A stretch of 64,000 nucleotides of DNA, taken from contig CAZLGG010000007.1 in the NCBI GenBank assembly GCA_964559135.1, positions 1 through 64,000 of the forward strand. The letters run 5' to 3'. The notes under the pieces are model-generated. The model had not been told where the DNA came from, did not search any database, and saw nothing but the letters and a program-made list of their open reading frames with translations. Position 1 is the first letter of the stretch. Each line of letters starts with the position of its first letter. The stretch is from DRQF01 sp964559135. Its GTDB lineage: Bacteria > Planctomycetota > GCA-002687715 > DRQF01. The position numbers and the translations under genes were made by a program. Below are positions 8,424-17,196 of the stretch, one piece after another.

Positions 8424-11108
8424 ATGCCGTCTTTGATCATCGAGAAAGGACCGGATCGCGGAACCACCGTCGAGATCGAAGGTCAGGGGCCCTTCGTGTT
8501 CGGCCGAGCGCCGGACTGCGATTTCCACACTCAGGATCGCTCTTGCTCTCGAAAGCACTTCACGCTCCTTCACGACGGCGACGCCTGGCGAATCAAGGAT
8601 CTGGGTTCGACCCACGGCACCTTGCTCAACGGTTGGCGGCTGGACGAGAGCATTCTTCAAGATGGAGACACGGTGGTGGCCGGTGAGACCGTACTGACGT
8701 TTCAGAGTGGCGCCCCCGAGCCCCAACGGGGTCTCCTGGGAAAAACCATCGCCGGCTATCAGATTCTCGAGCGTCTGGGACGCGGAGGAATGGGTACGGT
8801 CTACCGGGCCCGTCAGATCGCCCTCGATCGCGAGGTCGCTCTCAAGGTTCTCTCGGCCCGTTACTCGGACGACAAGACCTTCATCAATCGCTTTTTCAAG
8901 GAAGCACAGGCCGCGGCCCGCTTGAATCACCCCAACGTCGTCCAGGTCTACGATGTCCGCGAGGAAAAAGGGCTCTACCTCATTTCCCTGGAGATGATGG
9001 ACGGAGGCACGGTCCAAGACCTCGCCTCGGAGGAAGGCGCTCTCCCCATTCCCCAGGTCATCCGGATCGCGCGGGACGCGGCGCGCGGATTGGTCTACGC
9101 CGAACGCAAGGGCATCGTCCACGGCGACATCAAACCCGACAACCTCATGCTCAACAGCGACGGAGTCGTGAAGATTTCGGACCTCGGTCTCGCCCGCGAC
9201 GCCGGAGAAGTCGCTCACCAGGGCGAGGAGGGCATCTTCGGAACCCCCCACTTCATCTCGCCGGAGCAGGCCCAGGGACGCGCGGTGGACTCGCGATCCG
9301 ACATCTACAGCCTGGGCGCCACCCTCTACCGATTGATCACGGGTGAAACTCCTTTCTCGGGCTCCAGCGTCCGGGAAATCGTCATGAAGCAGATCCAGGA
9401 CGAGCCGCGGGAGATCCGCGAACTCCGCCAGGAATGCCCCGAGGATCTGACGGACCTGGTCTCGGTGATGATGGCCAAGGATCCGGACGATCGCTTCGAG
9501 TCCGCGGCGTCGCTTCTGGAGGCGCTGGAAGCGCTCGACGACTCGGGCCGCCTCGCGGGAAAGGGCTCGACGGGACGCACGATCCTTCTGGGGGTCATGG
9601 TTCTGCTCATCCTCGGAGGCGGAGCCTTCTTCGTCTTTCGGGAGAAATCTCCCCCCCCGCAGCCCTCTCCCGAGATCGACGAGAACCCCGACGTCTCCCC
9701 GCCGGTCGGAAACGGCGACGGCGCGGAGAAGAACCTGGCTCTCGAAAGGGACCTCGCCGTCCGCAAGAAGCTCGACGAAGCCCGTCGCAAGGAGCTCGAG
9801 ATCACCCAGGCGGGCAAGGCGGACGACATCCCGGCGCTCCGCGAGCTCGCCCAACTGTTCCTCGCCGCGGCCGCGGAAGCCCCCGAAGCCCCCTCCGCGG
9901 AAGACGCCCAGGCCGACGCCAAGCGGATCGAGGCCAAGATCGAGTCGCTGGAGCGCCAAGCCCGCGAAGCCGAGGAAGCGGCGGCCCGCAAAAGGGCGGC
10001 CGCCGACGAGGCCTTCGGCAAGCTCGAGAAGCAGATCAAGGCTCTGGCGGCCGAAGGCTATTTCTCCCAAGCGATCGCGAAGATTCTGGCCGCCGACCCG
10101 ACCCTCGCGTCGAGCCATCGCGCGGGCGACGTGAGGGATTTACAGGCGGCCCTGCTCGCGGAGGCTCGCAAGAAAGCGTCCGAAATCATCACCCGCGTGA
10201 AGGCGGCCCGAGACGCCCATCGCTTCGACGAAGCCCGGGCGGCGCTCGAGCCCCTTCTCGAGAAGTTCGCGAAAAACGCCGGCGCGGACCCGGCCTACGC
10301 TCCGCTGAAGGACATCGTCGGCCAAGCCCGGGCGCTGGCCAAGTCCATCGCTCAGGCGGAAACCGCCCAACACGACGCGGACCTCGCGCGCGACCGCAAG
10401 CGGGCCTTCGACGCCCTCCACGAGGCCTACGCCTTGCTCGCCGCGTCGACGGACTTCTCCGCGGCGCGCCACAGACTCGAAGACGGCCTGAAGGCGCTCG
10501 CCCTTCCAGATTACCGTGCCGACGTGGAACGGGCGCGCGACGATCTGGCAAGGGTCCAATCCCTTTTGGATGAGTTGGAAGCCGCGGTGAACGATCCGGC
10601 CACGAAGGTCACCGTGGGCTCGGGCGGAAGAGTCTTGCCGTCGGGGACCCTCACGGCCATGGGGCCGGAGGGCCTCGTCGTCACCCGGCGAGGCGGCAAA
10701 GAGGTACGGCGTCCGTGGAAGGATGTACCTCCCCGAGTTTTCTATCGCCAGATCCTCACCCGATTCGCTGCCTCGCCGGAGCAGAAGCTGCGATGCGGAT
10801 GGTTCTGCCTCGTCACCGGCCTCATCGAAGAAGCCGCGGACCTGCGGAATGAACTGAAGGACGAGAAGCTGACCGGCCCCGCCGCGGAGGATTTCCGGGC
10901 CTTTGCATCCCGTCTCGAGCGCGAGGAAGCGGCCTCGGCCAGAGCCGCGCGCATCCGAGAACTCTACGCCAAGGCCCGAAGCGGCGAAGCCCCCGAGGAG
11001 TGGTTCCGCGTCGCCGAGTTGACCCGCCAGTTCCTCGAGAAGGATCGGGGAACGCGAAGCTTCTTTCTGAACAGCGACGGATCGACGCCCTGGACCGCCA
11101 AAGAGTGA
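8424..11108 (+). CDS. FHA domain / Ser-Thr protein kinase with transmembrane and coiled-coil C-terminus
   Basis: The 894-residue protein is in ordered parts. An FHA phosphothreonine-binding domain covers residues 1-95 (FGRAPDCDF, SRKH 42-45, NG 69-70). A Hanks-type kinase covers about 110-370 with G-loop LGRGGMGTVY, VALK (Lys141), catalytic loop HGDIKPDN 233-240, DLG 253-255 and SPE 279-281. One membrane helix lies at about 386-404. A long Ala/Glu/Lys-rich, probably coiled-coil region follows, ending in a distinct C-terminal segment. The catalytic loop has HGD instead of HRD, so it is a non-RD kinase. The C-terminal half should lie outside the cytoplasmic membrane. It is 7 bases upstream of the nucleoside phosphorylase gene. 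The substrate is unknown. Confidence 0.93.
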   Translation: MPSLIIEKGPDRGTTVEIEGQGPFVFGRAPDCDFHTQDRSCSRKHFTLLHDGDAWRIKDLGSTHGTLLNGWRLDESILQDGDTVVAGETVLTFQSGAPEPQRGLLGKTIAGYQILERLGRGGMGTVYRARQIALDREVALKVLSARYSDDKTFINRFFKEAQAAARLNHPNVVQVYDVREEKGLYLISLEMMDGGTVQDLASEEGALPIPQVIRIARDAARGLVYAERKGIVHGDIKPDNLMLNSDGVVKISDLGLARDAGEVAHQGEEGIFGTPHFISPEQAQGRAVDSRSDIYSLGATLYRLITGETPFSGSSVREIVMKQIQDEPREIRELRQECPEDLTDLVSVMMAKDPDDRFESAASLLEALEALDDSGRLAGKGSTGRTILLGVMVLLILGGGAFFVFREKSPPPQPSPEIDENPDVSPPVGNGDGAEKNLALERDLAVRKKLDEARRKELEITQAGKADDIPALRELAQLFLAAAAEAPEAPSAEDAQADAKRIEAKIESLERQAREAEEAAARKRAAADEAFGKLEKQIKALAAEGYFSQAIAKILAADPTLASSHRAGDVRDLQAALLAEARKKASEIITRVKAARDAHRFDEARAALEPLLEKFAKNAGADPAYAPLKDIVGQARALAKSIAQAETAQHDADLARDRKRAFDALHEAYALLAASTDFSAARHRLEDGLKALALPDYRADVERARDDLARVQSLLDELEAAVNDPATKVTVGSGGRVLPSGTLTAMGPEGLVVTRRGGKEVRRPWKDVPPRVFYRQILTRFAASPEQKLRCGWFCLVTGLIEEAADLRNELKDEKLTGPAAEDFRAFASRLEREEAASARAARIRELYAKARSGEAPEEWFRVAELTRQFLEKDRGTRSFFLNSDGSTPWTAKE

Positions 11109-11115
11109 GCTACCC

Positions 11116-11943
11116 ATGAGCTATCCGGAAACGATTCAGGCCTCCAAGGAGGCCATCCAAGCCTGCGTCCCCGGCTTTTTCCCCGAAGCGGCCATCATCT
11201 TCGGTACGGGTCTTTCCAGCCTGGCCGAGGAGATGGAACGGGCGGTCTCGATCCCCTACGAGGAGATCCCCCATTTCGCCCGCGCCACGGTGGAATCCCA
11301 CACCGGCGAGTTGGTCTGCGGGTACATCGAGGGGCGCGCCGTCGTCGCCATGAAGGGGCGTTTCCATCGCTATGAAGGCTACGACATGCGAGCGATCACC
11401 CACCCCGTTCGCGTCATGCACGCCATGGGAGCCCCTGTCCTCATCGCCTCCAACGCAGCGGGCGGAATGAACCCGCTCTTGTCCGTGGGCGACCTCTGCG
11501 TCCTCGACGACCACATCAACCTGTTGGGCGACAACCCTCTCATCGGACCGAACGACGAGGCTCTGGGGCCGCGCTTCCCGGACATGAGCGAACCCTACGA
11601 TCGCGCCCTGATGACCGCGGCGGAGAAGATCGCGCTCGAGGAAGGGATCCCCCTCCACCGCGCCGTCTACGCCGCGGTGACCGGCCCGTGCCTGGAGACC
11701 CGTGCGGAGTATCGCTTCCTCCGGGGGATCGGAGCGGACCTCGTGGGTATGAGCACCGTGCCCGAAGTCATCGCGGCGCGCCACGAATCCATGCGCGTGA
11801 TCGCGTTTTCCATCATCACCGACGCCTGCTTCCCGGAAGCTCTGAGGCCCGTCAGCGTGGAGGAGATCATCGCCACGGCCGGGAGAGCCGAACCGAAGCT
11901 CAACCTCATCGTGAAGAGGCTCCTCGGAGAACTGGACGCATGA
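11116..11943 (+). CDS. punA: Purine nucleoside phosphorylase (trimeric PNP/MTAP family)
   Basis: PNP cleaves purine nucleosides with phosphate to the free base and ribose 1-phosphate. The 275-residue protein has FGTGLSSL, GRFHRYEGY, ASNAAGGMNP, DDHINLLGDNPL, the base-binding region GPCLETRAEYR (Glu194) and VGMSTVPEV. Asn243 of the human enzyme, which favours 6-oxopurines, aligns with Asp236 here (SIITD), as in adenine-type MTA phosphorylases. The substrate may therefore include adenosine or methylthioadenosine. The TGA stop overlaps the ATG of purN (ATGA), so the two are translationally coupled. Confidence 0.92.
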   Translation: MSYPETIQASKEAIQACVPGFFPEAAIIFGTGLSSLAEEMERAVSIPYEEIPHFARATVESHTGELVCGYIEGRAVVAMKGRFHRYEGYDMRAITHPVRVMHAMGAPVLIASNAAGGMNPLLSVGDLCVLDDHINLLGDNPLIGPNDEALGPRFPDMSEPYDRALMTAAEKIALEEGIPLHRAVYAAVTGPCLETRAEYRFLRGIGADLVGMSTVPEVIAARHESMRVIAFSIITDACFPEALRPVSVEEIIATAGRAEPKLNLIVKRLLGELDA

Positions 11944-12605
11944 CGGCGGAGGGCCGGCGGGTCACGGCCTTGATCTCCGGAACGGGACGCAGTCTGGAGA
12001 ATCTCATCCGGCTGCGAGACGCGGGGGAACTCGACTGCGACTTCGCGCGTGTCGTCTCCTCCCGCCCCGGCGTCCGCGGCCTCGCCGTGGCGGAAGAAGC
12101 CGGAATCCCCACGACGGTCGTGGCGCGCAAGGAGCATTTCGGAACGCAAGTGTTCAGCGAAGCTCTCAACGCCGTCGTCCTTGCCGACCGACCGAACTGG
12201 GTCGTGATGGCCGGATTCCTCTCGCTGTGGCTGCTCCCGCAATCCCTCCTCGGCAAGGTCATCAACATTCACCCGAGCCTTCTTCCGCTTTTCGGTGGTA
12301 AGGGTTTCTACGGGCGCCATGTCCACGAAGCGGTCATCGCGTCGGGGATGAGAGTGTCGGGGTGCACGGTTCACTTCGTGGACACCCGCTACGACAACGG
12401 CCCGATCATCCATCAGCGGTCCTGCCCCGTCTTCCCCGGGGACAGCGCCGACGATGTCGCCGCGCGAGTCTTCGAACAGGAGTGCCGGGCACTGCCGGAA
12501 GCCCTTCGTTGGTGCCTCGACGGAGACGTCTCCCTGGACAACGGACGCACTTCGTATTCGAAGCGTCTCCTCCACCCCGCCGATAGGACGGGGGGCGAGG
12601 GTTGA
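11940..12605 (+). CDS. purN: Phosphoribosylglycinamide formyltransferase (PurN-type)
   Basis: PurN transfers a formyl group from 10-formyltetrahydrofolate to GAR in purine synthesis. The 221-residue protein has the N-terminal LISGTGRSLENL and the catalytic signature INIHPSLLPLF with Asn and His. SGCTVHFVD followed by DNGPII completes the active site. The gene begins inside the stop codon of the phosphorylase gene (ATGA), pairing purine salvage with de novo synthesis. The loop after the signature reads FGGKGFYG rather than the more usual FPGL form, a modest deviation seen in some PurN proteins. Confidence 0.92.
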   Translation: MTAEGRRVTALISGTGRSLENLIRLRDAGELDCDFARVVSSRPGVRGLAVAEEAGIPTTVVARKEHFGTQVFSEALNAVVLADRPNWVVMAGFLSLWLLPQSLLGKVINIHPSLLPLFGGKGFYGRHVHEAVIASGMRVSGCTVHFVDTRYDNGPIIHQRSCPVFPGDSADDVAARVFEQECRALPEALRWCLDGDVSLDNGRTSYSKRLLHPADRTGGEG

Positions 12606-12678
12606 GTTCAGGCCTTCGCGGCCATCGGTCGAACTGTTACAAGGGCCTTCCTGCGTCGCGCCCCGAGGAGATCTGAGC

Positions 12679-13980
12679 ATGCGGATTGCTGTCATCGGGA
12701 CCGGCTACGTCGGCCTTGTCGTGGGAACTTGCTTCGCGGACACGGGTAACGACGTGATCTGCGCCGACGTGGACCAAGCCAAAATCGACGGGCTGAATCA
12801 GGGGCGGGTTCCCATCTACGAGCCCGGCCTGACCACGATGATCGGCCACAACGTCGAGGAGGGGCGGCTCCGGTTCACCACCGATGTGGGACCGGCCATT
12901 CAGGATTCGGAGATCATCTTTATCGCCGTGGGCACGCCGGAGGGCGAAGACGGTTCCGCCGACCTCCAGTACGTCCTGTCCGTCGCCAAGACCATCGGCG
13001 AGAATTTGAAGGGCTACAAGATCGTCGTCGACAAGAGCACGGTGCCCGTGGGCACGGCGGAGAAGGTCGCCGAAGCCATTCGCGAAGCCAGCGGCTCGGA
13101 CGATTTCAGTGTCGTTTCCAACCCGGAGTTTCTCAAGGAAGGCGCGGCGATCAGCGATTTCCTGAAGCCGGACCGGGTCGTGATCGGAGTCGACGACGAG
13201 CGGGCGCGGCGGGCGATGGAACGTCTCTACGCTCCCTTCACGCGCACGGGAAAACCCATTCTCTTCATGAGCGTGCGGTCCGCCGAGCTGACCAAGTACG
13301 CCGCCAATGCGATGCTCGCCACCCGCATCTCCTTCATGAACGAGATCGCAAGGCTCTGCAACTCGCTCGGCGCCAACGTGAATGATGTCCGCCGCGGGAT
13401 GGGCACCGATTCCCGCATCGGCTCCTCCTTCCTTTTCCCCGGCTGCGGCTACGGAGGTTCCTGCTTCCCGAAGGACGTGAAGGCGCTCATGCGCACCGGC
13501 GAGGAAGCGGGCGAACCGCTTCGCATTCTCACGGCCGTCGAGGAGGTGAACGCGGGACAGAAGCGACTGATGGCCGAGATGGCGCTCGAGCACTACGACG
13601 GCGACCTGAAAAACAAAGTCTTTGCCCTTTGGGGCTTGGCCTTCAAACCCAAGACGGACGACATGCGGGAGGCCCCCAGTCTCACCATCATCGACGAACT
13701 GATCGAGAGGGGCGCCAGCGTGCAGGTGAACGATCCCGTCGCCATGCCGGTCACCAAGAGGATTCTCGGCGATCGGGTGACGTACTTCGACAAGCCGATG
13801 GAGGCGGTGGACGGAGCGGATGCCCTCATCCTGGTGACGGAATGGAACGAATACCGCCAACCGGACTTCCCCCGAATCGCCGAGAAACTGCGCGACCGCG
13901 TCATCTTCGACGGCCGCAACATCTGGGACCGGAACACCCTCGAAGGGATGGGCTTCACCTACTACGGCATCGGCATCTGA
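12679..13980 (+). CDS. ugd: UDP-glucose 6-dehydrogenase
   Basis: This enzyme oxidises UDP-glucose twice with NAD to UDP-glucuronate, a precursor of uronic-acid polysaccharides. The 433-residue protein has the Rossmann start MRIAVIGTGYVGLVVG, then STVPVGT and NPEFLKEG, and the catalytic motif GYGGSCFPKD with Cys262. The C-terminal UDP-binding domain has WGLAFKPKTDDMREAPS. GAGGAG lies 9 bases before the ATG. An upstream in-frame extension overlapping purN has no family similarity. It is convergent with the O-acetylation pair at 14019-17153, which may act on a polymer made from its product. Confidence 0.96.
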   Translation: MRIAVIGTGYVGLVVGTCFADTGNDVICADVDQAKIDGLNQGRVPIYEPGLTTMIGHNVEEGRLRFTTDVGPAIQDSEIIFIAVGTPEGEDGSADLQYVLSVAKTIGENLKGYKIVVDKSTVPVGTAEKVAEAIREASGSDDFSVVSNPEFLKEGAAISDFLKPDRVVIGVDDERARRAMERLYAPFTRTGKPILFMSVRSAELTKYAANAMLATRISFMNEIARLCNSLGANVNDVRRGMGTDSRIGSSFLFPGCGYGGSCFPKDVKALMRTGEEAGEPLRILTAVEEVNAGQKRLMAEMALEHYDGDLKNKVFALWGLAFKPKTDDMREAPSLTIIDELIERGASVQVNDPVAMPVTKRILGDRVTYFDKPMEAVDGADALILVTEWNEYRQPDFPRIAEKLRDRVIFDGRNIWDRNTLEGMGFTYYGIGI

Positions 13981-13989
13981 CGAGCCAAA

Positions 13990-14007
13990 GGCCGCTCCCA
14001 CGCGGCC
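13990..14007. terminator. Short GC hairpin between convergent ugd and AlgJ-like genes
   Basis: GGCCGC (13990-13995) and GCGGCC (14002-14007) form a perfect 6-bp stem with a 6-base loop, starting 10 bases after the ugd stop and 12 bases before the stop of the opposing gene. No U-tract follows, so this is only a candidate transcription end. Confidence 0.4.
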
Positions 14008-14018
14008 AGGGCACCGCG

Positions 14019-15725
14019 TCAGCGGAGGCGCTTGGCGTGGAGGTGCGCGCCGGGCATGAGGAGGTCCAGGCCGTCCGGGGTCTTCACCACCCGGCAGCGG
14101 AGGCGCCCCTCGATCTGGAAGATCTCGCCCTTGTCGTCCAAGGGAGCGAGCAGGCCCAAAAGCTCACCGCTCGGGCCGAAGATGGCGGCGCGGCGGTCGA
14201 CGGGAACGATGGTGGTGACCTCACCCTCGCGCTCGTAACGGCCGATCACTCCCGCGAAAGGGCCGGTCTTGGGAACCTCGGCGGGGCGTACCCAGACCAG
14301 AGGCGCCGGCACCCGAGGGTCGACCACTTGCAGACTCTCCGGGGACCAAGCACTGGACGGCGTGATTTCGATCCTCATCCTCTCGAAGGGGGGCGACTTT
14401 CCGGACCAGTTGAAGGGGCCGCGGTTCGCGAGAGGGATTCGTCCCCGGGAACTGTCGAGAACCACATTTCCGGGCGGATCTTCCACGATCCTCATCTCAC
14501 CCAAGACCGGATTGGTCCATGGCCCGAGTGCACGCCGACGGGCGACCCCCAAGGCCTTGGGTCCGAGATTCCTCCGCGCTCGCGCCCCACCCTTGAAGAC
14601 ACCCTGGTCCAGATTGCGCTCCACGACGAGGTGGATCAGGACGTCCGGCTGATGGGTTTCGATGAGGCGATCCTCGAAATAGAGGTTCCAGATCGCCGTC
14701 ACGGAAGAAGCGCATTCGGCCAGATAGACCCGCGGCACCTCGCCGAACGAGTCATGTAAGATCATGATGCGGGGTCCCCGGCCGTCCGCACGACGAGTGA
14801 CCAGGTCCTTGGCTCCCTTGATCCAGGTCGAGACCTCTCGCCATGGCTTCGGTCGGAGCGAACGCAACCTGGGCAATCGCTGAGTCAAGACGTCTTCCAT
14901 GTGGAGCTGACGGCCCCAGGAGTCTCCGAGTCCTTCCTCCCATCGGACCTGCCAGTCCTCGAGATCCAGGCGGGGCATGTCGGGGAACCAGACCCGCAGA
15001 CGGTCCGCGATGGCCTGCGCGGCGTGAAACGCTCCGAGGTCGTTCCAGTGGGTGCCCAACGGATAGTAAACGAGTTCCTTCTCCGCGGCGCTTCGCAAAC
15101 GATCGCGCAGGTCGAGGAAGGACTCCGCGAAGTCGTCGGGAAGAGCGGCCGCGAGCTGATCCATCGGGGTGGCGCCCAGGTCTTCGCGATACCAGGGCGG
15201 CATCTTGCCCGGATAAATCCCGTGCTTGTCAGGGCCCACGACCACGAGATAGCGAACGCCCCGCTCTTTCAACCATGCCCGGCGCCGTTCTAGAATCGCC
15301 GTGATCTCACTCAGTCTCTCCGCGGAGAAGGGTCGCTGTCCGAGATGCTTTTCGACGACGTGGTTGTCTCGCGTGAAGATCCAATGATCCTTCCCCACGA
15401 GACAGACCTTGGTGTCCAACGTGCCTCCCATCGCCCATCGCAAGCGATTCCGGTCACGAATGAGGAGATGCCGTCCGGGAAAGGAATCGTTGAACCACGA
15501 CTCGAAGCCGTCGGTCCAGTGGGACAGGTCTTCCAACGAATGGGGCGACGGAGGAAATGGGGCCGGTTTGCGGTTCTCCTGATGAACGAGGGCGCGCTCG
15601 TCCTTCCCGCGAAACCAGAAGAGGCCAGGCGCAAGGAGGGTGAGAGCGAAAAGGGCGATGAGCACGCCATCGGTGAATTCGGGTCTCGTCCACGACCGTC
15701 TCGGATTGGAATCGGAGGCGCCCAT
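14019..15725 (-). CDS. AlgJ/AlgX-like SGNH acetyltransferase for polysaccharide O-acetylation
   Basis: Proteins of this family sit outside the cytoplasmic membrane and place acetyl groups, supplied by an AlgI-type MBOAT partner, on exopolysaccharide. The 568-residue protein has one N-terminal membrane helix (about 19-37) and then the SGNH-like domain with VVGPDKHGIYPGK (from 162), GTHWNDLGA (224-232) and the Ser-containing LHDSFGE (323-329). The usual Asp of the D-T-H-W catalytic pair is Gly224 here. About 200 further residues form a beta-rich C-terminal region. It starts 4 bases after the MBOAT gene, so the two form an operon. Confidence 0.88.
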   Translation of the reverse strand: MGASDSNPRRSWTRPEFTDGVLIALFALTLLAPGLFWFRGKDERALVHQENRKPAPFPPSPHSLEDLSHWTDGFESWFNDSFPGRHLLIRDRNRLRWAMGGTLDTKVCLVGKDHWIFTRDNHVVEKHLGQRPFSAERLSEITAILERRRAWLKERGVRYLVVVGPDKHGIYPGKMPPWYREDLGATPMDQLAAALPDDFAESFLDLRDRLRSAAEKELVYYPLGTHWNDLGAFHAAQAIADRLRVWFPDMPRLDLEDWQVRWEEGLGDSWGRQLHMEDVLTQRLPRLRSLRPKPWREVSTWIKGAKDLVTRRADGRGPRIMILHDSFGEVPRVYLAECASSVTAIWNLYFEDRLIETHQPDVLIHLVVERNLDQGVFKGGARARRNLGPKALGVARRRALGPWTNPVLGEMRIVEDPPGNVVLDSSRGRIPLANRGPFNWSGKSPPFERMRIEITPSSAWSPESLQVVDPRVPAPLVWVRPAEVPKTGPFAGVIGRYEREGEVTTIVPVDRRAAIFGPSGELLGLLAPLDDKGEIFQIEGRLRCRVVKTPDGLDLLMPGAHLHAKRLR

Positions 15726-15728
15726 GAG

Positions 15729-17153
15729 TCAAAACCTGAAATAGATGAAAGGATTGTGAGTGCCAGCGGCCAGCTCCATCACGCTGATCCACAGCAAGGC
15801 CGCGGACGACGCCACCGCGGCAACCCGCCACCGCACCGGCAACCCCGCCTCGGAGTCGGCACCCAGCCGTGCGGCGAGTCGGGGCAAGACCGGCAGCGAG
15901 GACGGGATGGCGATCAAAAAGGCGAGGATGGCGTCCGGAGCCAGATAGAGCCCGAGGGGGTATCGGAGGGCGTCCCCCGCTCCACCTCCCACCATGGCCC
16001 GGACAAAAGCCCCCGCCTGCGAAACGCTCTCCGCCCGAAAAAGAACCCACCCGCCGAGGACCACGAGCAGGGTATAGACCCGCGTCCACACGGGAGAACT
16101 TCGCCCCATGAGCCGCCCGAGGCCCGCACGCTCGACGACGAGGAATAGCCCGTGCCAGGCTCCCCACAGGACGAACGTCCACGCCGCGCCGTGCCAAAGG
16201 CCGCAGAGCAAAAAGACGACGACGAGATTCCGTGCGGTCTTCCAAGCGCCGTGTCGGTTCCCGCCGAGAGGGATGTAGAGGTAGTCCCGAAACCAACTGG
16301 ACAGCGAGATGTGCCACCGTCGCCAAAAATCGGTGATGCTCCGCGCCGCGTAGGGATACCGGAAGTTCTCGGGGAACTCGAAGCCCAACATCCTCCCCAG
16401 CCCGATGGCCATGTCCGAATAGCCGGAGAAATCGAAATAGATCTGGACGGCGTAGGCCATGACGCCCGCCCAGGCCGTGGCTGCCGTCAGGTTCCTCGTC
16501 TCGAGCCCGAAGATGGCGTCGGCGGTGACGGCCGCCGTATTGGCGATGAGCATCTTTTTCGCGAATCCGATGATGAAACGATGCACGCCGGATGCGAAAC
16601 CCGCGAGCCGGATGGACCTGCTCTCGACACTGCGCGCGATGTCGCGATATCGGACGATGGGGCCGGCCACGAGCTGGGGAAAGAGCGCCACGTACATGGC
16701 GAAGGGCAAGGGGCGCTTCTGCACCGCGGTGTCGCCCCTGAAGACGTCCACGGCGTAGGACATCGCCTGGAAGGTGAAGAACGAGATTCCCACCGGCAGA
16801 GTCACCCGCGCGAAGGGAGGCATGGCGACGTCGAGGGAGGCCGCGAGGGCCTGGAGGTTGTCGCCCAGAAAGCTCCAGTACTTGTGATAGACGAGGATCC
16901 CCAGATCGAAGGCGAGAACGCCCCCCAACCAGAGACGTCGGTGCCTGCCCTCCCCGGACAAGGCCAGCGAGCCCGCCCAGGTGACGGCGATGGTGAGCAA
17001 CATGACCGGCAGGACCTCGGGCTCTTCCCAGCCGTAGAAAACGAGGCTCATGAGCAACAGCCACGCGTTTCTCCAGCCCCTCGGCAAGACGAAGTGCACG
17101 AGCAGCACGAGGGGGAGGAAGAGAAAGAGGAAAACGGATGAGCTGAAGACCAT
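15729..17153 (-). CDS. algI: MBOAT family O-acyltransferase (AlgI-like)
   Basis: AlgI-type MBOAT proteins carry acetyl groups across the inner membrane for polymer O-acetylation. The 474-residue polytopic protein has FFTFQAMSYAVDVFRG, FPQLVAGPIVRYRD, IYFDFSGYSDMAIGLG, FWRRWHISLSSWFRDYLYIPLGG and the catalytic-His region LCGLWHGAAWTF, all diagnostic of the AlgI/DltB group. It is cotranscribed with the AlgJ-like gene. A TATAAA sequence lies only 9 bases upstream of the ATG with no ribosome site between, so the message may be nearly leaderless. The polymer is unknown; ugd next door suggests a uronic-acid polymer. Confidence 0.93.
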   Translation of the reverse strand: MVFSSSVFLFLFLPLVLLVHFVLPRGWRNAWLLLMSLVFYGWEEPEVLPVMLLTIAVTWAGSLALSGEGRHRRLWLGGVLAFDLGILVYHKYWSFLGDNLQALAASLDVAMPPFARVTLPVGISFFTFQAMSYAVDVFRGDTAVQKRPLPFAMYVALFPQLVAGPIVRYRDIARSVESRSIRLAGFASGVHRFIIGFAKKMLIANTAAVTADAIFGLETRNLTAATAWAGVMAYAVQIYFDFSGYSDMAIGLGRMLGFEFPENFRYPYAARSITDFWRRWHISLSSWFRDYLYIPLGGNRHGAWKTARNLVVVFLLCGLWHGAAWTFVLWGAWHGLFLVVERAGLGRLMGRSSPVWTRVYTLLVVLGGWVLFRAESVSQAGAFVRAMVGGGAGDALRYPLGLYLAPDAILAFLIAIPSSLPVLPRLAARLGADSEAGLPVRWRVAAVASSAALLWISVMELAAGTHNPFIYFRF

Positions 17154-17196
17154 CGGCCGCGGTTTATAGCATCAAACCGGTGAGGATGCCGCAGTC

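Noticed and set aside
7836..10118. 760-codon minus-strand frame opposite yggS and the FHA-kinase
   Set aside because: It is fully antisense to two genes with clear family motifs, so I treat it as a shadow of their codon bias.
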